From Bog-756 sp963841885 (GTDB taxonomy: Bacteria; Actinomycetota; Acidimicrobiia; Acidimicrobiales; RAAP-2): DNA of 64,000 nucleotides. The notes under the pieces were generated by a model, which worked only from the letters and a program-made list of their open reading frames with translations, ran no database searches and had not been told where the DNA came from. Below are positions 28,911 to 36,798 of this stretch, in pieces. Each line of letters begins with the position of its first letter. The stretch's first letter is position 1. The stretch covers positions 124,001 to 188,000 of the forward strand of contig CAWJEK010000009.1 of the NCBI GenBank assembly GCA_963841885.1, given 5' to 3'. The position numbers were made by a program, and so were the translations under genes.

Positions 28911-28916
28911 ATGGTA
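28911..28916 (-). promoter_or_regulatory. -10 box TACCAT, leaderless start of the carboxylase gene
   Basis: TACCAT on the minus strand, six bases, then GTG at 28904. Confidence 0.45.
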
Positions 28917-29006
28917 GGGACCCCGGGGCTCCGGCCGGGGCACTCGGCCGATCGGGTCGGCCGGGGCGGATCGGGCCCCGACCGATCGGCCCGGCCCAGG
29001 ACGGAC

Positions 29007-29972
29007 CTAACCGAGCTCGTTGCGACCGTCGGGATCTCCGGGGGGCGTCGCCGGCAGGTCGTCTCCGCTCGCGCTGCCGTCCGTGGGCTCCGTGTCCACC
29101 GGAGCCGGCCCGGACTCGACGGGCGGTCGTCCGCGCCGGTCGACGCGCTCGAAGTGCCGTTCGACGTCCGCCCACACCAGCGGGTCGGCGGGTCCGAGGT
29201 CCTCGTCGGAGTCCGGCGCCCGGGCCAGCTCCACCCCGGCGACGCTCATGAGGACGAAGAGGAAGGACAGCTTGGAGACGAACCCGGCCACCTGCTGGTC
29301 GTTGAGCGGGCGGAGGCGGATCACTTCCACCGAGTGGGAGAACATGCCGTACAGCGGCTTCGGCGAGAGGATGAAGATGAAGGAGAGGAAGACCGGCACG
29401 ATGGCCTGGGCCACCAGGTAGACGGCGCGGATCATCGGGCGCGGTCGGGGGATGCCCGGAATGCGACCGAGGATGGGCAACCAGAGCACCGTGCCCGTCA
29501 GGACGGCGAGGAGGGCGAATCCGGCCCGGGCGGCGGCGGAGGAGGACTGGGCGGCCACGAGCCCGGGAGCCATCGACCCGACGAGCAGCACCGTCACGGT
29601 GATGACGGCGACCGGCGGGCGGACGATCCGGACGAGCACGGCGTCGACGGGCGCCGGCCGGGTCAGCCACCGGAGCAGGTCGTCGGACAGGCCGGACAGG
29701 AGCAGGGGGGCGACGGCCAGGACGAGGATGCAGCGCTGGAGCACGAGGGCCGAGAGCGACCAATGGGCCGCCAGGTCGCCGAGCGGCCACCCCATGCACA
29801 CGCCGATCAGGACCAGTCCGCCGGCGAATCGCCGGCCCCGCTCCCGGGGCCAGGGGAGCGGATGGTCGCTGCGGCGGGCGAGCCGCCGGTGCCCGAGCAC
29901 GGTGACGGCGCCGACCAGGACGAGCACGCCCCATGACAGGAGGTGCGGGTGCCAGGCCCAGGGGCCGGTCAC
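29007..29972 (-). CDS. ctaG: CtaG-like cytochrome c oxidase assembly membrane protein
   Basis: A 321-residue protein of the caa3-type CtaG family, which helps assemble the terminal oxidase in Gram-positive bacteria. It has about seven hydrophobic segments and the family's features: HWSLSALVLQRCILVLAVAPLLL near residues 69-91, FALLAVLTGTVLWLPIL, and the conserved PLNDQQVAGF segment near the last helices. The last 70 residues are a hydrophilic acidic and Pro-rich tail. It stands divergent from pafB, whose ATG lies 38 bases from this start. Family assignment is good; the exact role is inferred. Confidence 0.75.
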   Translation of the reverse strand: MTGPWAWHPHLLSWGVLVLVGAVTVLGHRRLARRSDHPLPWPRERGRRFAGGLVLIGVCMGWPLGDLAAHWSLSALVLQRCILVLAVAPLLLSGLSDDLLRWLTRPAPVDAVLVRIVRPPVAVITVTVLLVGSMAPGLVAAQSSSAAARAGFALLAVLTGTVLWLPILGRIPGIPRPRPMIRAVYLVAQAIVPVFLSFIFILSPKPLYGMFSHSVEVIRLRPLNDQQVAGFVSKLSFLFVLMSVAGVELARAPDSDEDLGPADPLVWADVERHFERVDRRGRPPVESGPAPVDTEPTDGSASGDDLPATPPGDPDGRNELG

Positions 29973-29997
29973 GGCACGCGCTCCGCTCCCCGGCCCG

Positions 29998-30003
29998 TAG
30001 ATT
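29998..30003 (+). promoter_or_regulatory. -10 box TAGATT, leaderless start of pafB
   Basis: TAGATT, seven bases, then ATG at 30011. The same hexamer precedes the short leader ORF at 59013. Confidence 0.5.
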
Positions 30004-30010
30004 GGCGGGA

Positions 30011-30973
30011 ATGGCCCACCCTGACCGACTCGAACGCGTGACCGACCTGCTGCTGGTCCTGCTCGACACCGGCCGACCGCTCAGCCTGCGGGAGATCGCC
30101 GACCGGGTGCCCGGCTACCCGGAAGGACACGACGCCCGCCGCCAGGCCTTCGAGCGGGACAAGCGGCTCCTGCGCGACGAAGGGGTGCCGGTGCTGGCGG
30201 AGTCGATCGAGTCCGACGACCAGGTCGGCTACCGGGTGGACCCCGACGCGTACTACCTGCCCGATCTCGGCCTCGAACCCGACGAGCAGGCGGCCCTGAA
30301 CCTGGCGGTGGCCGGCGTCCACCTGGGTGAGCCTATCGGGAGGGAGGCGCTCTCCAAACTGGGCGTGGGCGGGGCCTGGCCCGGGCGCAGCGCCCCACCA
30401 CCCCTCGTCGACCTGCCCCTCGGAGACGGCCTCCCGGCCCTGCCGCCGCTCTTCGAGGCCGTGCGGACCGGCGCAGTCGTCGGCTTCACCTACCGGGGTG
30501 CCGTCCGCTCCGTCGACCCGGCCGGTATCCGCTTCCGCGGCGGGCACTGGTACCTCGTCGGTCGTGACCGCGACCGGGGGGAGGCCCGGACCTTCCGGGT
30601 GGACCGGATCGACGACCTGCCTCGTGTGGGACCGGCCGGCTCGGGTGAACTGCCGGAGGGCTTCGCCGTCGAGGAGCAGTTCTCGCGGGAGCCGTGGACC
30701 TTCGGACCGGGCGAGGCGGTGGAGGTCGATGTGGCCGTCGACCCGGCCGAGGCGCCCCGCGTGGTCACCGAGCTCGGTCCGGACGCGGTGGTGGAGCGCT
30801 CCGCCGACGGGTCGGTGGTCGTCCGCCTGGTGGTGACGGACGTCGAGGCACTGGTGTCCTGGGCGCTCGATCTCCTCGACCACGCCGAGGTGCTGCGCCC
30901 CGACGTGGTGCGTGCCGCGGTGGTGGAACGGCTCGAGGCGTTCGAGACGGTGGGCGGGGGGACCTCCCGATGA
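30011..30973 (+). CDS. pafB: WYL-domain transcriptional regulator PafB
   Basis: A 320-residue WYL regulator. The N-terminal winged helix (ERVTDLLLVLLDTGRPLSLREIADRV, residues 7-40) is followed by the WYL domain (TYRG..., GHWYLVGRDRDRGEARTFRVDRI, residues about 155-200) and a WCX C-terminal extension. PafB and PafC form a heteromer that activates the LexA-independent DNA-damage response in mycobacteria. The stop overlaps the pafC ATG by 4 bases. Here the pair is next to a CtaG-like gene; no proteasome genes are in the window. Confidence 0.85.
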   Translation: MAHPDRLERVTDLLLVLLDTGRPLSLREIADRVPGYPEGHDARRQAFERDKRLLRDEGVPVLAESIESDDQVGYRVDPDAYYLPDLGLEPDEQAALNLAVAGVHLGEPIGREALSKLGVGGAWPGRSAPPPLVDLPLGDGLPALPPLFEAVRTGAVVGFTYRGAVRSVDPAGIRFRGGHWYLVGRDRDRGEARTFRVDRIDDLPRVGPAGSGELPEGFAVEEQFSREPWTFGPGEAVEVDVAVDPAEAPRVVTELGPDAVVERSADGSVVVRLVVTDVEALVSWALDLLDHAEVLRPDVVRAAVVERLEAFETVGGGTSR

Positions 30974-31953
30974 GTCCGGCCGGCGATACCGCCACCCGTC
31001 TGCGGCGCCTGTTGGCCATCCTCACCTGGCTGGCCCAGGAGGGAGAGGCGCCCGTCGACGAGGTGGCGGCGCGGTTCGACCTGACGCCGGCGGCCCTGGT
31101 GGCGGAGCTCGAGATGGCCGCGTGCTGCGGGGTGCCCCCCTACACCCCGGACCAGCTGCTGGAGATCGTCGTCACCGAGGACACCGTCTCGACCCGGGTG
31201 GGGACGGATCTGGCTCGTCCCCGCCGGCTCAGCCCGAGCGAGGGCCTGGCCCTGGCCGCCTCGGCGCGGGCCCTGCTGGCCGTACCCGGGAGCGACGAGG
31301 ACGGTGCGCTGTCGCGGGCCCTGTCCAAGCTCGACCGGGCGCTCGGTCAGACCGGGATCGAGGTGGAGCTCGATACGCCGGACCTGCTCGACGTGGTCCG
31401 GGACGCCGTCGCCGCCGGCGAGCGGCTCCGCATCACCTACTACTCGGCATCCTCCGACCAGACGTCCGAGCGGACCGTCACCCCGAGGCGCCTGTTCGCC
31501 TCGGAGGGCCACTGGTATGTCGATGCCCGGTGCGAGGTGGCCGACGGGGTGCGACGCTTCCGGGTGGACCGCATCGCCACGGCCGTACCCGCCGGACCGG
31601 CCGCCCCCGACGTCCTGGCCGAGGAACTGCCGCCCCTGTCGGGGCGTGACGAGGCGGCCCCGGCCGGCGGCATCGGGGCCTTCGTCCCGGGTCCCGACAG
31701 CCGCAAGGTGCGGATAGTCGCCGACCCGTCCCGTGGATGGCTGTTCGACACGATCCAGGCGGCCGGATGCGGCGAGCTGGACGGTCGGCCGGTGTGGGAG
31801 GTGTATGTCGGCGGTGACGCCTGGCTCGAGCGCCTCCTGCTACGGCTCGGACCCGAGGCCGAGGTCGTGGAGCCGGCCGAGGACCGTGACCTCGCCCCCG
31901 AAGCCGCCCGGCGGATCCTGGGTCGCTACCGGACCACGGCGGCGGGGTCCTGA
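30970..31953 (+). CDS. pafC: WYL-domain transcriptional regulator PafC
   Basis: A 327-residue partner of PafB. The N-terminal helix-turn-helix (LRRLLAILTWLAQEGEAPVDEVAARF) is followed by a middle part with RPRRLSPSEGLALAASARAL, then the WYL domain (ITYYSASSDQTSERTVTPRRL, GHWYVDARCEVADGVRRFRVDRI) and a C-terminal WCX region. It starts at an ATG overlapping the pafB stop (ATGA), so the pair is co-translated. It may sense single-stranded DNA through the WYL pocket, as shown for PafBC elsewhere. The relaxase gene follows after an AT-rich gap of 82 bases. Confidence 0.85.
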   Translation: MSPAGDTATRLRRLLAILTWLAQEGEAPVDEVAARFDLTPAALVAELEMAACCGVPPYTPDQLLEIVVTEDTVSTRVGTDLARPRRLSPSEGLALAASARALLAVPGSDEDGALSRALSKLDRALGQTGIEVELDTPDLLDVVRDAVAAGERLRITYYSASSDQTSERTVTPRRLFASEGHWYVDARCEVADGVRRFRVDRIATAVPAGPAAPDVLAEELPPLSGRDEAAPAGGIGAFVPGPDSRKVRIVADPSRGWLFDTIQAAGCGELDGRPVWEVYVGGDAWLERLLLRLGPEAEVVEPAEDRDLAPEAARRILGRYRTTAAGS

Positions 31954-31960
31954 CCGGGAG

Positions 31961-31997
31961 TTCAGAACATCAGAATGACATGAAATGCATTGAAAGG
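31961..31997. other. AT-rich tract with near-repeats upstream of the relaxase
   Basis: A sharp drop in GC between pafC and the relaxase. It holds a run of similar 8-9 base units (CAGAACAT, CAGAATGA, CATGAAATG, CATTGAAAG). Such a tract beside a relaxase gene could be a binding site or transfer origin, but no nick site is recognisable. Confidence 0.35.
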
Positions 31998-32003
31998 TAG
32001 GGT
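31975..32003 (+). promoter_or_regulatory. Promoter of the relaxase gene
   Basis: ATGACA (31975-31980, five of six bases of the -35 consensus), a 17-base spacer and TAGGGT (31998-32003). GGAGG at 32010-32014 lies seven bases before an ATG at 32022 that opens a six-codon reading frame overlapping the relaxase GTG at 32036. Confidence 0.5.
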
Positions 32004-32035
32004 GGCCGCGGAGGTGGCGCCATGCCCGGTACCCG

Positions 32036-33358
32036 GTGCTGAGGGTCCATGTCGTGCGGGGGACGGGTGTCGACTACTACGTGGCCGACCTCGTGCCCGG
32101 GCGGGCCGAGGGGTCGCCGGTGGCCGGCGAGTCACCCGGCAGGTGGGCCGGTCGGGGGACGGCCGACCTCGGGCTGGCGGGTCGGGTCGAGGGTCGAGAC
32201 CTCGCCGGGATCCTGGCCGGACGCGACCCGACGGGTGAGCGCACCCTGCGCCTGGCCGCCGGGCCGCGACCGGTGTCCGGCTTCGACCTGGTATTCGCCG
32301 CCCCGAAGTCGGTCAGCGTTCTCCATCTGCTGGCCCATCGGGAGCTCGGAGCCGCCACCGGCGAGGCGCACCGGGGTGCGGTGGCCGACGCCCTGGGCTA
32401 CCTGGAGGGCTCCGGTCTCGGCGTCCGCCGCTCCGACCGAGGGACGGTTCGCCACCTCGCCACCACCGGGGCGGTGGCGGCCGACTTCGTGCACCGGACC
32501 AGCCGGGCCCTCGACCCCCACCTCCACACCCATCTGGTGCTCGCCAACGTGGCCCGCGGGGTGGACGACCGGTGGTCGGCACTCGACAGCCGCCGCCTCT
32601 TCCTGCACCGTCGGGCGATGCGGTCGGTCTACGACGCCTCGCTCCGCCACCACCTGTCCCGGTCGGCGGGCGTGGCGTGGCGACAGGCCCCGACCGGAGG
32701 GTGGGAGGTGGTCGGCGTCGACCCGGTGCTGTGCCGGCTCTTCTCCCAACGGGCGGCGTCCATCGACGAGTCGGCCCATCGGCTGTCGGGGGGGCGGGGG
32801 TCGGCCGGCGTGCGTCGGGTGGCCTTCCACGCCGACCGGCCGGCCAAGGACCGTTCGGTCACCCCGGACGAGCTGCGCACGGATTGGCGCCGGCGGGCGT
32901 CGTCGTTCGGACTCGACACCAGAGCACTGGTGCGGGTGGTCGGACGGGCACCGCCCTCCGATCCGGCCCTCGTCGTCGATGCCGAGGCGCTGGCCGACCG
33001 GCTGGCCCGGCTGACGCGGGACCGGGCGCGGGTGACCACCCGGGACCTCGTGGAGGCGGTGGCCGACGCCGCTCCCCACGGGGTGGACGGGCGGCGGGCC
33101 CGGCAGGCGGCGGTGGCCCTCGGTGCCGCCGCCGGAGCGGCCGAGGGGGTGGTCGGAGCCGAGGGGCGTTGGGCGCCCGCCGCCGTCGCCCGGGCGCTGG
33201 CGGCCGACGTGGACGTGGTGGCACGCGCCATCGGTGGGTGTCGCACCGGGTCGGAGCGGACGCCGTTCGGACCGTCCGGGGGGCTGGGCCGGGCGCCCGG
33301 TGGCATCGCGGACGGGCTCGAGGTTCCCGATCGACGACCGTCCGGGCGCGAACGGTGA
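32036..33358 (+). CDS. MobF/TrwC-type relaxase domain protein without helicase domain
   Basis: A 440-residue HUH endonuclease-like relaxase that would nick and covalently hold DNA through a tyrosine. Visible: ML start typical of MobF, a Tyr pair at residues 14-15, FDLVFAAPKSVSVL near 83-96, and the metal-binding triad His162, His164 and His166 in DPHLHTHLV. TrwC and TraI relaxases carry a C-terminal RecD-like helicase; here the protein ends after the relaxase domain and an Arg/Ala-rich tail. The convergent neighbour is a VirD4/TraG-like coupling ATPase, but no secretion channel or integrase is near. The GTG start is chosen; an upstream ATG with a good ribosome site is one base out of frame. 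Confidence 0.8.
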   Translation: MLRVHVVRGTGVDYYVADLVPGRAEGSPVAGESPGRWAGRGTADLGLAGRVEGRDLAGILAGRDPTGERTLRLAAGPRPVSGFDLVFAAPKSVSVLHLLAHRELGAATGEAHRGAVADALGYLEGSGLGVRRSDRGTVRHLATTGAVAADFVHRTSRALDPHLHTHLVLANVARGVDDRWSALDSRRLFLHRRAMRSVYDASLRHHLSRSAGVAWRQAPTGGWEVVGVDPVLCRLFSQRAASIDESAHRLSGGRGSAGVRRVAFHADRPAKDRSVTPDELRTDWRRRASSFGLDTRALVRVVGRAPPSDPALVVDAEALADRLARLTRDRARVTTRDLVEAVADAAPHGVDGRRARQAAVALGAAAGAAEGVVGAEGRWAPAAVARALAADVDVVARAIGGCRTGSERTPFGPSGGLGRAPGGIADGLEVPDRRPSGRER

Positions 33359-33384
33359 CGGCACGTCCCGCCCGGGGAGCGCGG

Positions 33385-34856
33385 TCACCGACCGAGCTCG
33401 TCGTGACCGGCCGCAGCGGCCCGTCCGGACCGCGGCCCGTCGAGGCTCCGCCCCGGTCCGCGCATCGAACGCCACGGCTCGGCCAGGTGCGCGGGAGCGA
33501 GCGGGAACCAACCGGGTTGGTTCCGGGCCCCGAAGGCCAGGGCGTATCCGGGGCGCCCGCGGGTGATGTCGTCCGGGGCCAGGCGCCGCCGCCACTGCGT
33601 TCCAAGCTGCTCGCCGACCTCGGGGCGTCCGGCGCCCAACAGGTCGGTGATCGGCCGGCCGGACAGCGCCCGGCCCCGCGACACCGACCTCACGACGACC
33701 TCGTGGTCACCCGTCAGCAGCGACAGCGATTCCAGCGTCCGCACATCGCCGATGCCCGGGAGCACCACCGTGGTGCCGAACAGCGACGGGAACCCGTCGG
33801 CCTGCCCCGGCCATCGGTGCCTCGCCTGGGAGAGGTCCTGGAAGCACGCCAGGGTCACGAGACCCTGGCCGCCGCCCTCGCTGACCATGGAGGGCAGTTC
33901 GGGCAGCGGGGCGATGTTGGCCAGCTCGTCGAGGGCGAGCACCACCGGCGGACCGTCCCGGTGGTCGCCATCGGTCGCCCGGGCGTACGTGGCGCGCCGG
34001 ACGTCGTCGAGCAGGCCGACCACCAGGGGCGCCACCAGGGCCTGGTGGTGGGCCGGCGCCGCCACGTAGACGGTGTCGCCGGAGGCCACGAAGGTGGCGG
34101 CGTCGAAGTCGGGATCGCAGGTGGCGGCCAACGCCTGCTCGGACCGGAAGCCGCCGAGCGCTCCCGACGCCGTGGACCAGATGCCGCTCAGCTCCCGTTC
34201 GTCGGTGGTGACGATGCCGTCGAGCACGTCCCGGGCGATGCCGGCGTCCCCGCCGGACATGCCGGACAGTGCCTGCTGGGCCGGCAACGCCTGACGACGG
34301 TCCACCCATGCCAACAACGTGCGCATGTCGGCGCCTTCCAGGGCGGCGGCATGCAGGAGCGGGGCCAGCAGGGCCTGGGCCCGTTCCGTCCAGTGGGAGG
34401 CGTCCGACCGGACGGCACCGGTGCCGGACGAGCCCACGATCACGAGCGAGCGTGCCGTGGTGAGGGCGGTCCGCCACGATGTGCAGGCGGGCAGCGGCGA
34501 CCAGCGGAGCCGGTGGACCCCGGGACGGTCGTCTACCGATCCGGAAGGATCGAACAGGTGGCACGTGCCCGACGCCGACCGCGCGGCGCGGGTGGCGTCC
34601 AGCACGTCGGGTTTGGTCGACGTGGTGACCACCGCACCCTCGGCCGACAGGACGTTCGGGATGAGCAGTCCGGACGTCTTTCCCGACCGCGGTGGACCGA
34701 GCACGAGGACGGAATGCTGCGGTTCGGCATGGTGCCATCCGTGTGCGTCGTGGCCGAGGTAGAGACCGTGACGCGCGTGCGCTCCCCGTGCCGCGCGACG
34801 ACGCGCGATGTGCCATTGCTGCGCGAATCGCGCACTGATGTAAAAAAAGTTTTCAC
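33385..34856 (-). CDS. VirD4/TraG-family coupling protein-like ATPase, start separated by a one-base shift
   Basis: A soluble DNA-transfer coupling ATPase. Walker A GPPRSGKTSG with LIPNVL, Walker B VLALDELANIAPLPELP, and the C-terminal arginine-rich core (SRGRALSGRPITDLL) match the TraG/TraD family, but no N-terminal membrane helices are present. The open frame has no ATG or GTG before the YLGHDAHGW region. Upstream, GTG at 34856 has GGAGG six bases before it and reads VKTFF; adding one T to the T7 run (34842-34848) joins it exactly to YISARFAQQW. That gives about 490 residues. It faces the relaxase gene with 26 bases between stops. Confidence 0.8.
34820..34834. repeat. 15-base perfect palindrome in the coupling-protein 5' region
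   Basis: TGCGCGA, one central A, TCGCGCA. It lies eight bases from the A7 run at the start of the coupling protein. It may be an operator or simply coding sequence. Confidence 0.4.
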
Positions 34857-35147
34857 GCGTGTCCTCCGCGTCATCGTGGCCCGCGTGGCGGGCAGAGTGC
34901 GGCGGATCTCGAACTCCGCGAAAGGATCGTGCTCGAGAGTAGGTCGAAAAACCGTTGGTGCAAAAGGGAAATTTCTCCTCCCCGTCTCCAGGTCCGGACG
35001 TCTGCCTCGAGGAGCGGTAGGTCGCGGGCCGCGGACACGTGCGCGCCAGGTGTGGCGACCGCGGTGGCAGCGCGCGTCGTAGTGCTTGACCTGCAGTCAA
35101 AAAGCCATTTGGCTAGTAGTCGGTTACGTAGCGCTGAGGAGATCAAC
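34857..35147. promoter_or_regulatory. Divergent region between coupling protein and HU gene
   Basis: About 290 bases without a supported gene. TTGACC at 35086-35091 forms part of a perfect inverted repeat TTGAC/GTCAA (35086-35100) and could be the -35 element of the HU promoter. GAGGAG at 35136-35141 is the HU ribosome site. On the minus strand the GGAGG site (34863-34867) serves the coupling protein. Confidence 0.4.
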
Positions 35148-35840
35148 GTGAACAGGTCTCAGCTCGTCGATGCGGTGACCGGCTCGTCAGGTGCGAGCCG
35201 TCGCACCGTCGAAGACGTGGTGGAGCAGCTGTTCGGGAAGATCATCATGGAGGTTCGATCCGGGCGGAAAGTGACGGTTGTCGGATTCGGGACATTCACC
35301 CCGACCCGGCGGGCCGCCCGAACGGGTCGGAATCCCCGGACAGGCGAAGCGGTACGTATCCCAGCGTCGAGAGGAGTCCGGTTCGCCACCGGTTCGGCGT
35401 TCAAGTCGGCGTTGACCCCTAAGGAGGGAGTGTCCATGGCAGTAAAGAAGGCAGCAGCCAAGAAGGCCCCGGCCCGAAAGGCACCGGCCAAGAAGACAGC
35501 AGCCAAGAAGACCACCGCGAGGAAGACTGCGGCGAAGAAGACGGCTGCCAAGAAGGCGGTGAAGAAGGCTCCGGCCCGCAAGGCTCCGGCCCGCAAGACC
35601 GCGGCGAAGAAGACCACGGCCCGCAAGACCACTGCCAGGAAGGCTCCGGCCCGCAAGACCGCGGCGAAGAAGACCACGGCTCGCAAGTCGACCGCCAAGA
35701 AGGCTCCGGCCCGCAAGACTGCGGCGAAGAAGACCACGGCCCGCAAGACCGCGGCGAAGAAGACCACGGCTCGCAAGACCGCGGCCAGGAAGGCTCCGGC
35801 CCGCAAGACCGCCGCCCGCAAGGCTCCGGCCCGCCGGTAG
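35148..35840 (+). CDS. hupB: HU nucleoid protein with long histone-H1-like tail
   Basis: DNA-bending HU protein. Residues 1-90 form the HU fold (LVDAVTGSSGASRRTVEDVVEQL, VGFGTFTPTRRAARTGRNPRTGE). Residues about 97-230 are a Lys/Ala/Thr/Arg-rich tail of PAKK, TAAKK and TTARK repeats, as in mycobacterial HupB and histone H1. The GTG start has GAGGAG upstream. Inside the gene, AAGGAGGG at 35421-35428 lies seven bases before ATG 35436, exactly at the start of the tail, so the tail may also be made alone. A terminator follows. Confidence 0.85.
   Translation: MNRSQLVDAVTGSSGASRRTVEDVVEQLFGKIIMEVRSGRKVTVVGFGTFTPTRRAARTGRNPRTGEAVRIPASRGVRFATGSAFKSALTPKEGVSMAVKKAAAKKAPARKAPAKKTAAKKTTARKTAAKKTAAKKAVKKAPARKAPARKTAAKKTTARKTTARKAPARKTAAKKTTARKSTAKKAPARKTAAKKTTARKTAAKKTTARKTAARKAPARKTAARKAPARR
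35436..35837 (+). repeat. Lysine-rich coding repeat in the HU tail
   Basis: Imperfect tandem units coding KAPARKTAAKKTTARK-type blocks, with near-identical DNA segments of about 45-60 bases (for example around 35575-35690 and 35700-35780). Such repeats may vary in copy number between strains. Confidence 0.7.
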
Positions 35841-35878
35841 TCACCCGGCGCGGCGACCGACCGTCGCCGTCCGGCGTC

Positions 35879-35904
35879 CGATGGGGGCCTGCGGGCCCCC
35901 ATCG
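35879..35904. terminator. Hairpin terminator after the HU gene
   Basis: Arms CGATGGGGGCC (35879-35889) and GGCCCCCATCG (35894-35904) around a 4-base loop, between the convergent HU and LmbE-like genes. Confidence 0.7.
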
Positions 35905-35934
35905 TCGCGCCCGGGCCCCGGCCCCGTCCTCCGT

Positions 35935-36798
35935 CTACAGACGGTCGATGAGGTGGAACGCCTCGCCGGCGTCGAGACCGGCCAGGGCACCGTGCTGGGC
36001 CAGCTGCCAGGCGATGCGCGACGAGAACACCCGGCGGTCGGTCCGTCCGCCGGACCCGTCACCCGGAGCGACGCCCATCGTGGTCTCGTGCTGGCTGCCG
36101 TGACACAGCAGGGCCTCGACCTTCACGTCCCCCGTGTCCGGAACCCCTTCGACGTGGTTGGGCAGATCGGCCTCCCACAGCAGCAGACCGCTCGGACGAT
36201 GCGGCTCGAGTCCGAGGTCGGGCAGGAAGTGGGGATCACGCGCCGCCACGAGCGCGTCGAGGGTCAGGAAGCCGGCGGCCCGGTGGTCGGGATGGAGGCG
36301 GTAGCGACGCCAGGGGTCGTGGGCGAGCAGGACGTCGGGGCGCACGGTACGGATCACCCGGGCCACGGCGCGCCGCTCGTCGGGACCGTCCACCAGCTCG
36401 CCGTCGACGTAACCGAGGGCGTGCACCCGACCGGCCGCTCCCTCGTCACCTCCGGCGATCACGACCGCGGCCCGCCGGCACTCGTCCAGGCGGGCGGCGA
36501 CGAGGGCACCGAGGTCGGCGGAGGGGTCCCAGCTGCCCTTCGAACCGTCGGTGAGGACGAGGTGGTGCACCTCGCACCCGGCGGCCGACCACTTGGCCAG
36601 CGTGGCGCCCGCCCCGAACTCCACGTCGTCGGGGTGGGCGCCGACGGCCAGGGCCACGGCCGGGACGGGCAGGTCGACCGTGACGGTCACGGTGTCGAGG
36701 AGGTCGCCGGTCGGCAGTCCGGACACCAGTCGGGTCGGTCCGTCGGCCGTGGGATGCGGCACCGGTGGATCCTGCCCCGTCGGACCCCCCGTCGTCAC
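35935..36798 (-). CDS. LmbE/PIG-L family deacetylase
   Basis: A 287-residue zinc-dependent N-acetylglucosamine-type deacetylase. The metal motif AHPDDVEFG near residues 50-58 and the later HPDHRAAG (His-Pro-Asp-His) are typical of LmbE, MshB and Mca. Substrates in this family include mycothiol precursors, mycothiol conjugates and sugar lipids; none can be chosen here. The GTG start overlaps the cofC stop (GTGA), so the two are co-translated. The first 35 residues are variable and Pro-rich. Confidence 0.8.
   Translation of the reverse strand: MTTGGPTGQDPPVPHPTADGPTRLVSGLPTGDLLDTVTVTVDLPVPAVALAVGAHPDDVEFGAGATLAKWSAAGCEVHHLVLTDGSKGSWDPSADLGALVAARLDECRRAAVVIAGGDEGAAGRVHALGYVDGELVDGPDERRAVARVIRTVRPDVLLAHDPWRRYRLHPDHRAAGFLTLDALVAARDPHFLPDLGLEPHRPSGLLLWEADLPNHVEGVPDTGDVKVEALLCHGSQHETTMGVAPGDGSGGRTDRRVFSSRIAWQLAQHGALAGLDAGEAFHLIDRL

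Noticed and set aside
28320..29936. 538-codon plus-strand frame over the carboxylase and CtaG-like genes
   Set aside because: Antisense shadow of two recognised minus-strand genes.
32572..35082. 836-codon plus-strand frame across the relaxase end and the coupling protein
   Set aside because: It overlaps two recognised genes and translates to low-complexity Arg/Gly/Ala sequence.
35086..35100. SOS (LexA) box before the HU gene
   Set aside because: The TTGAC/GTCAA repeat does not match the actinobacterial LexA consensus; kept only as a possible operator.
35436..35837. CRISPR-like repetitive block
   Set aside because: The repeats are in frame, code a Lys/Ala/Thr tail and have no unique spacers.
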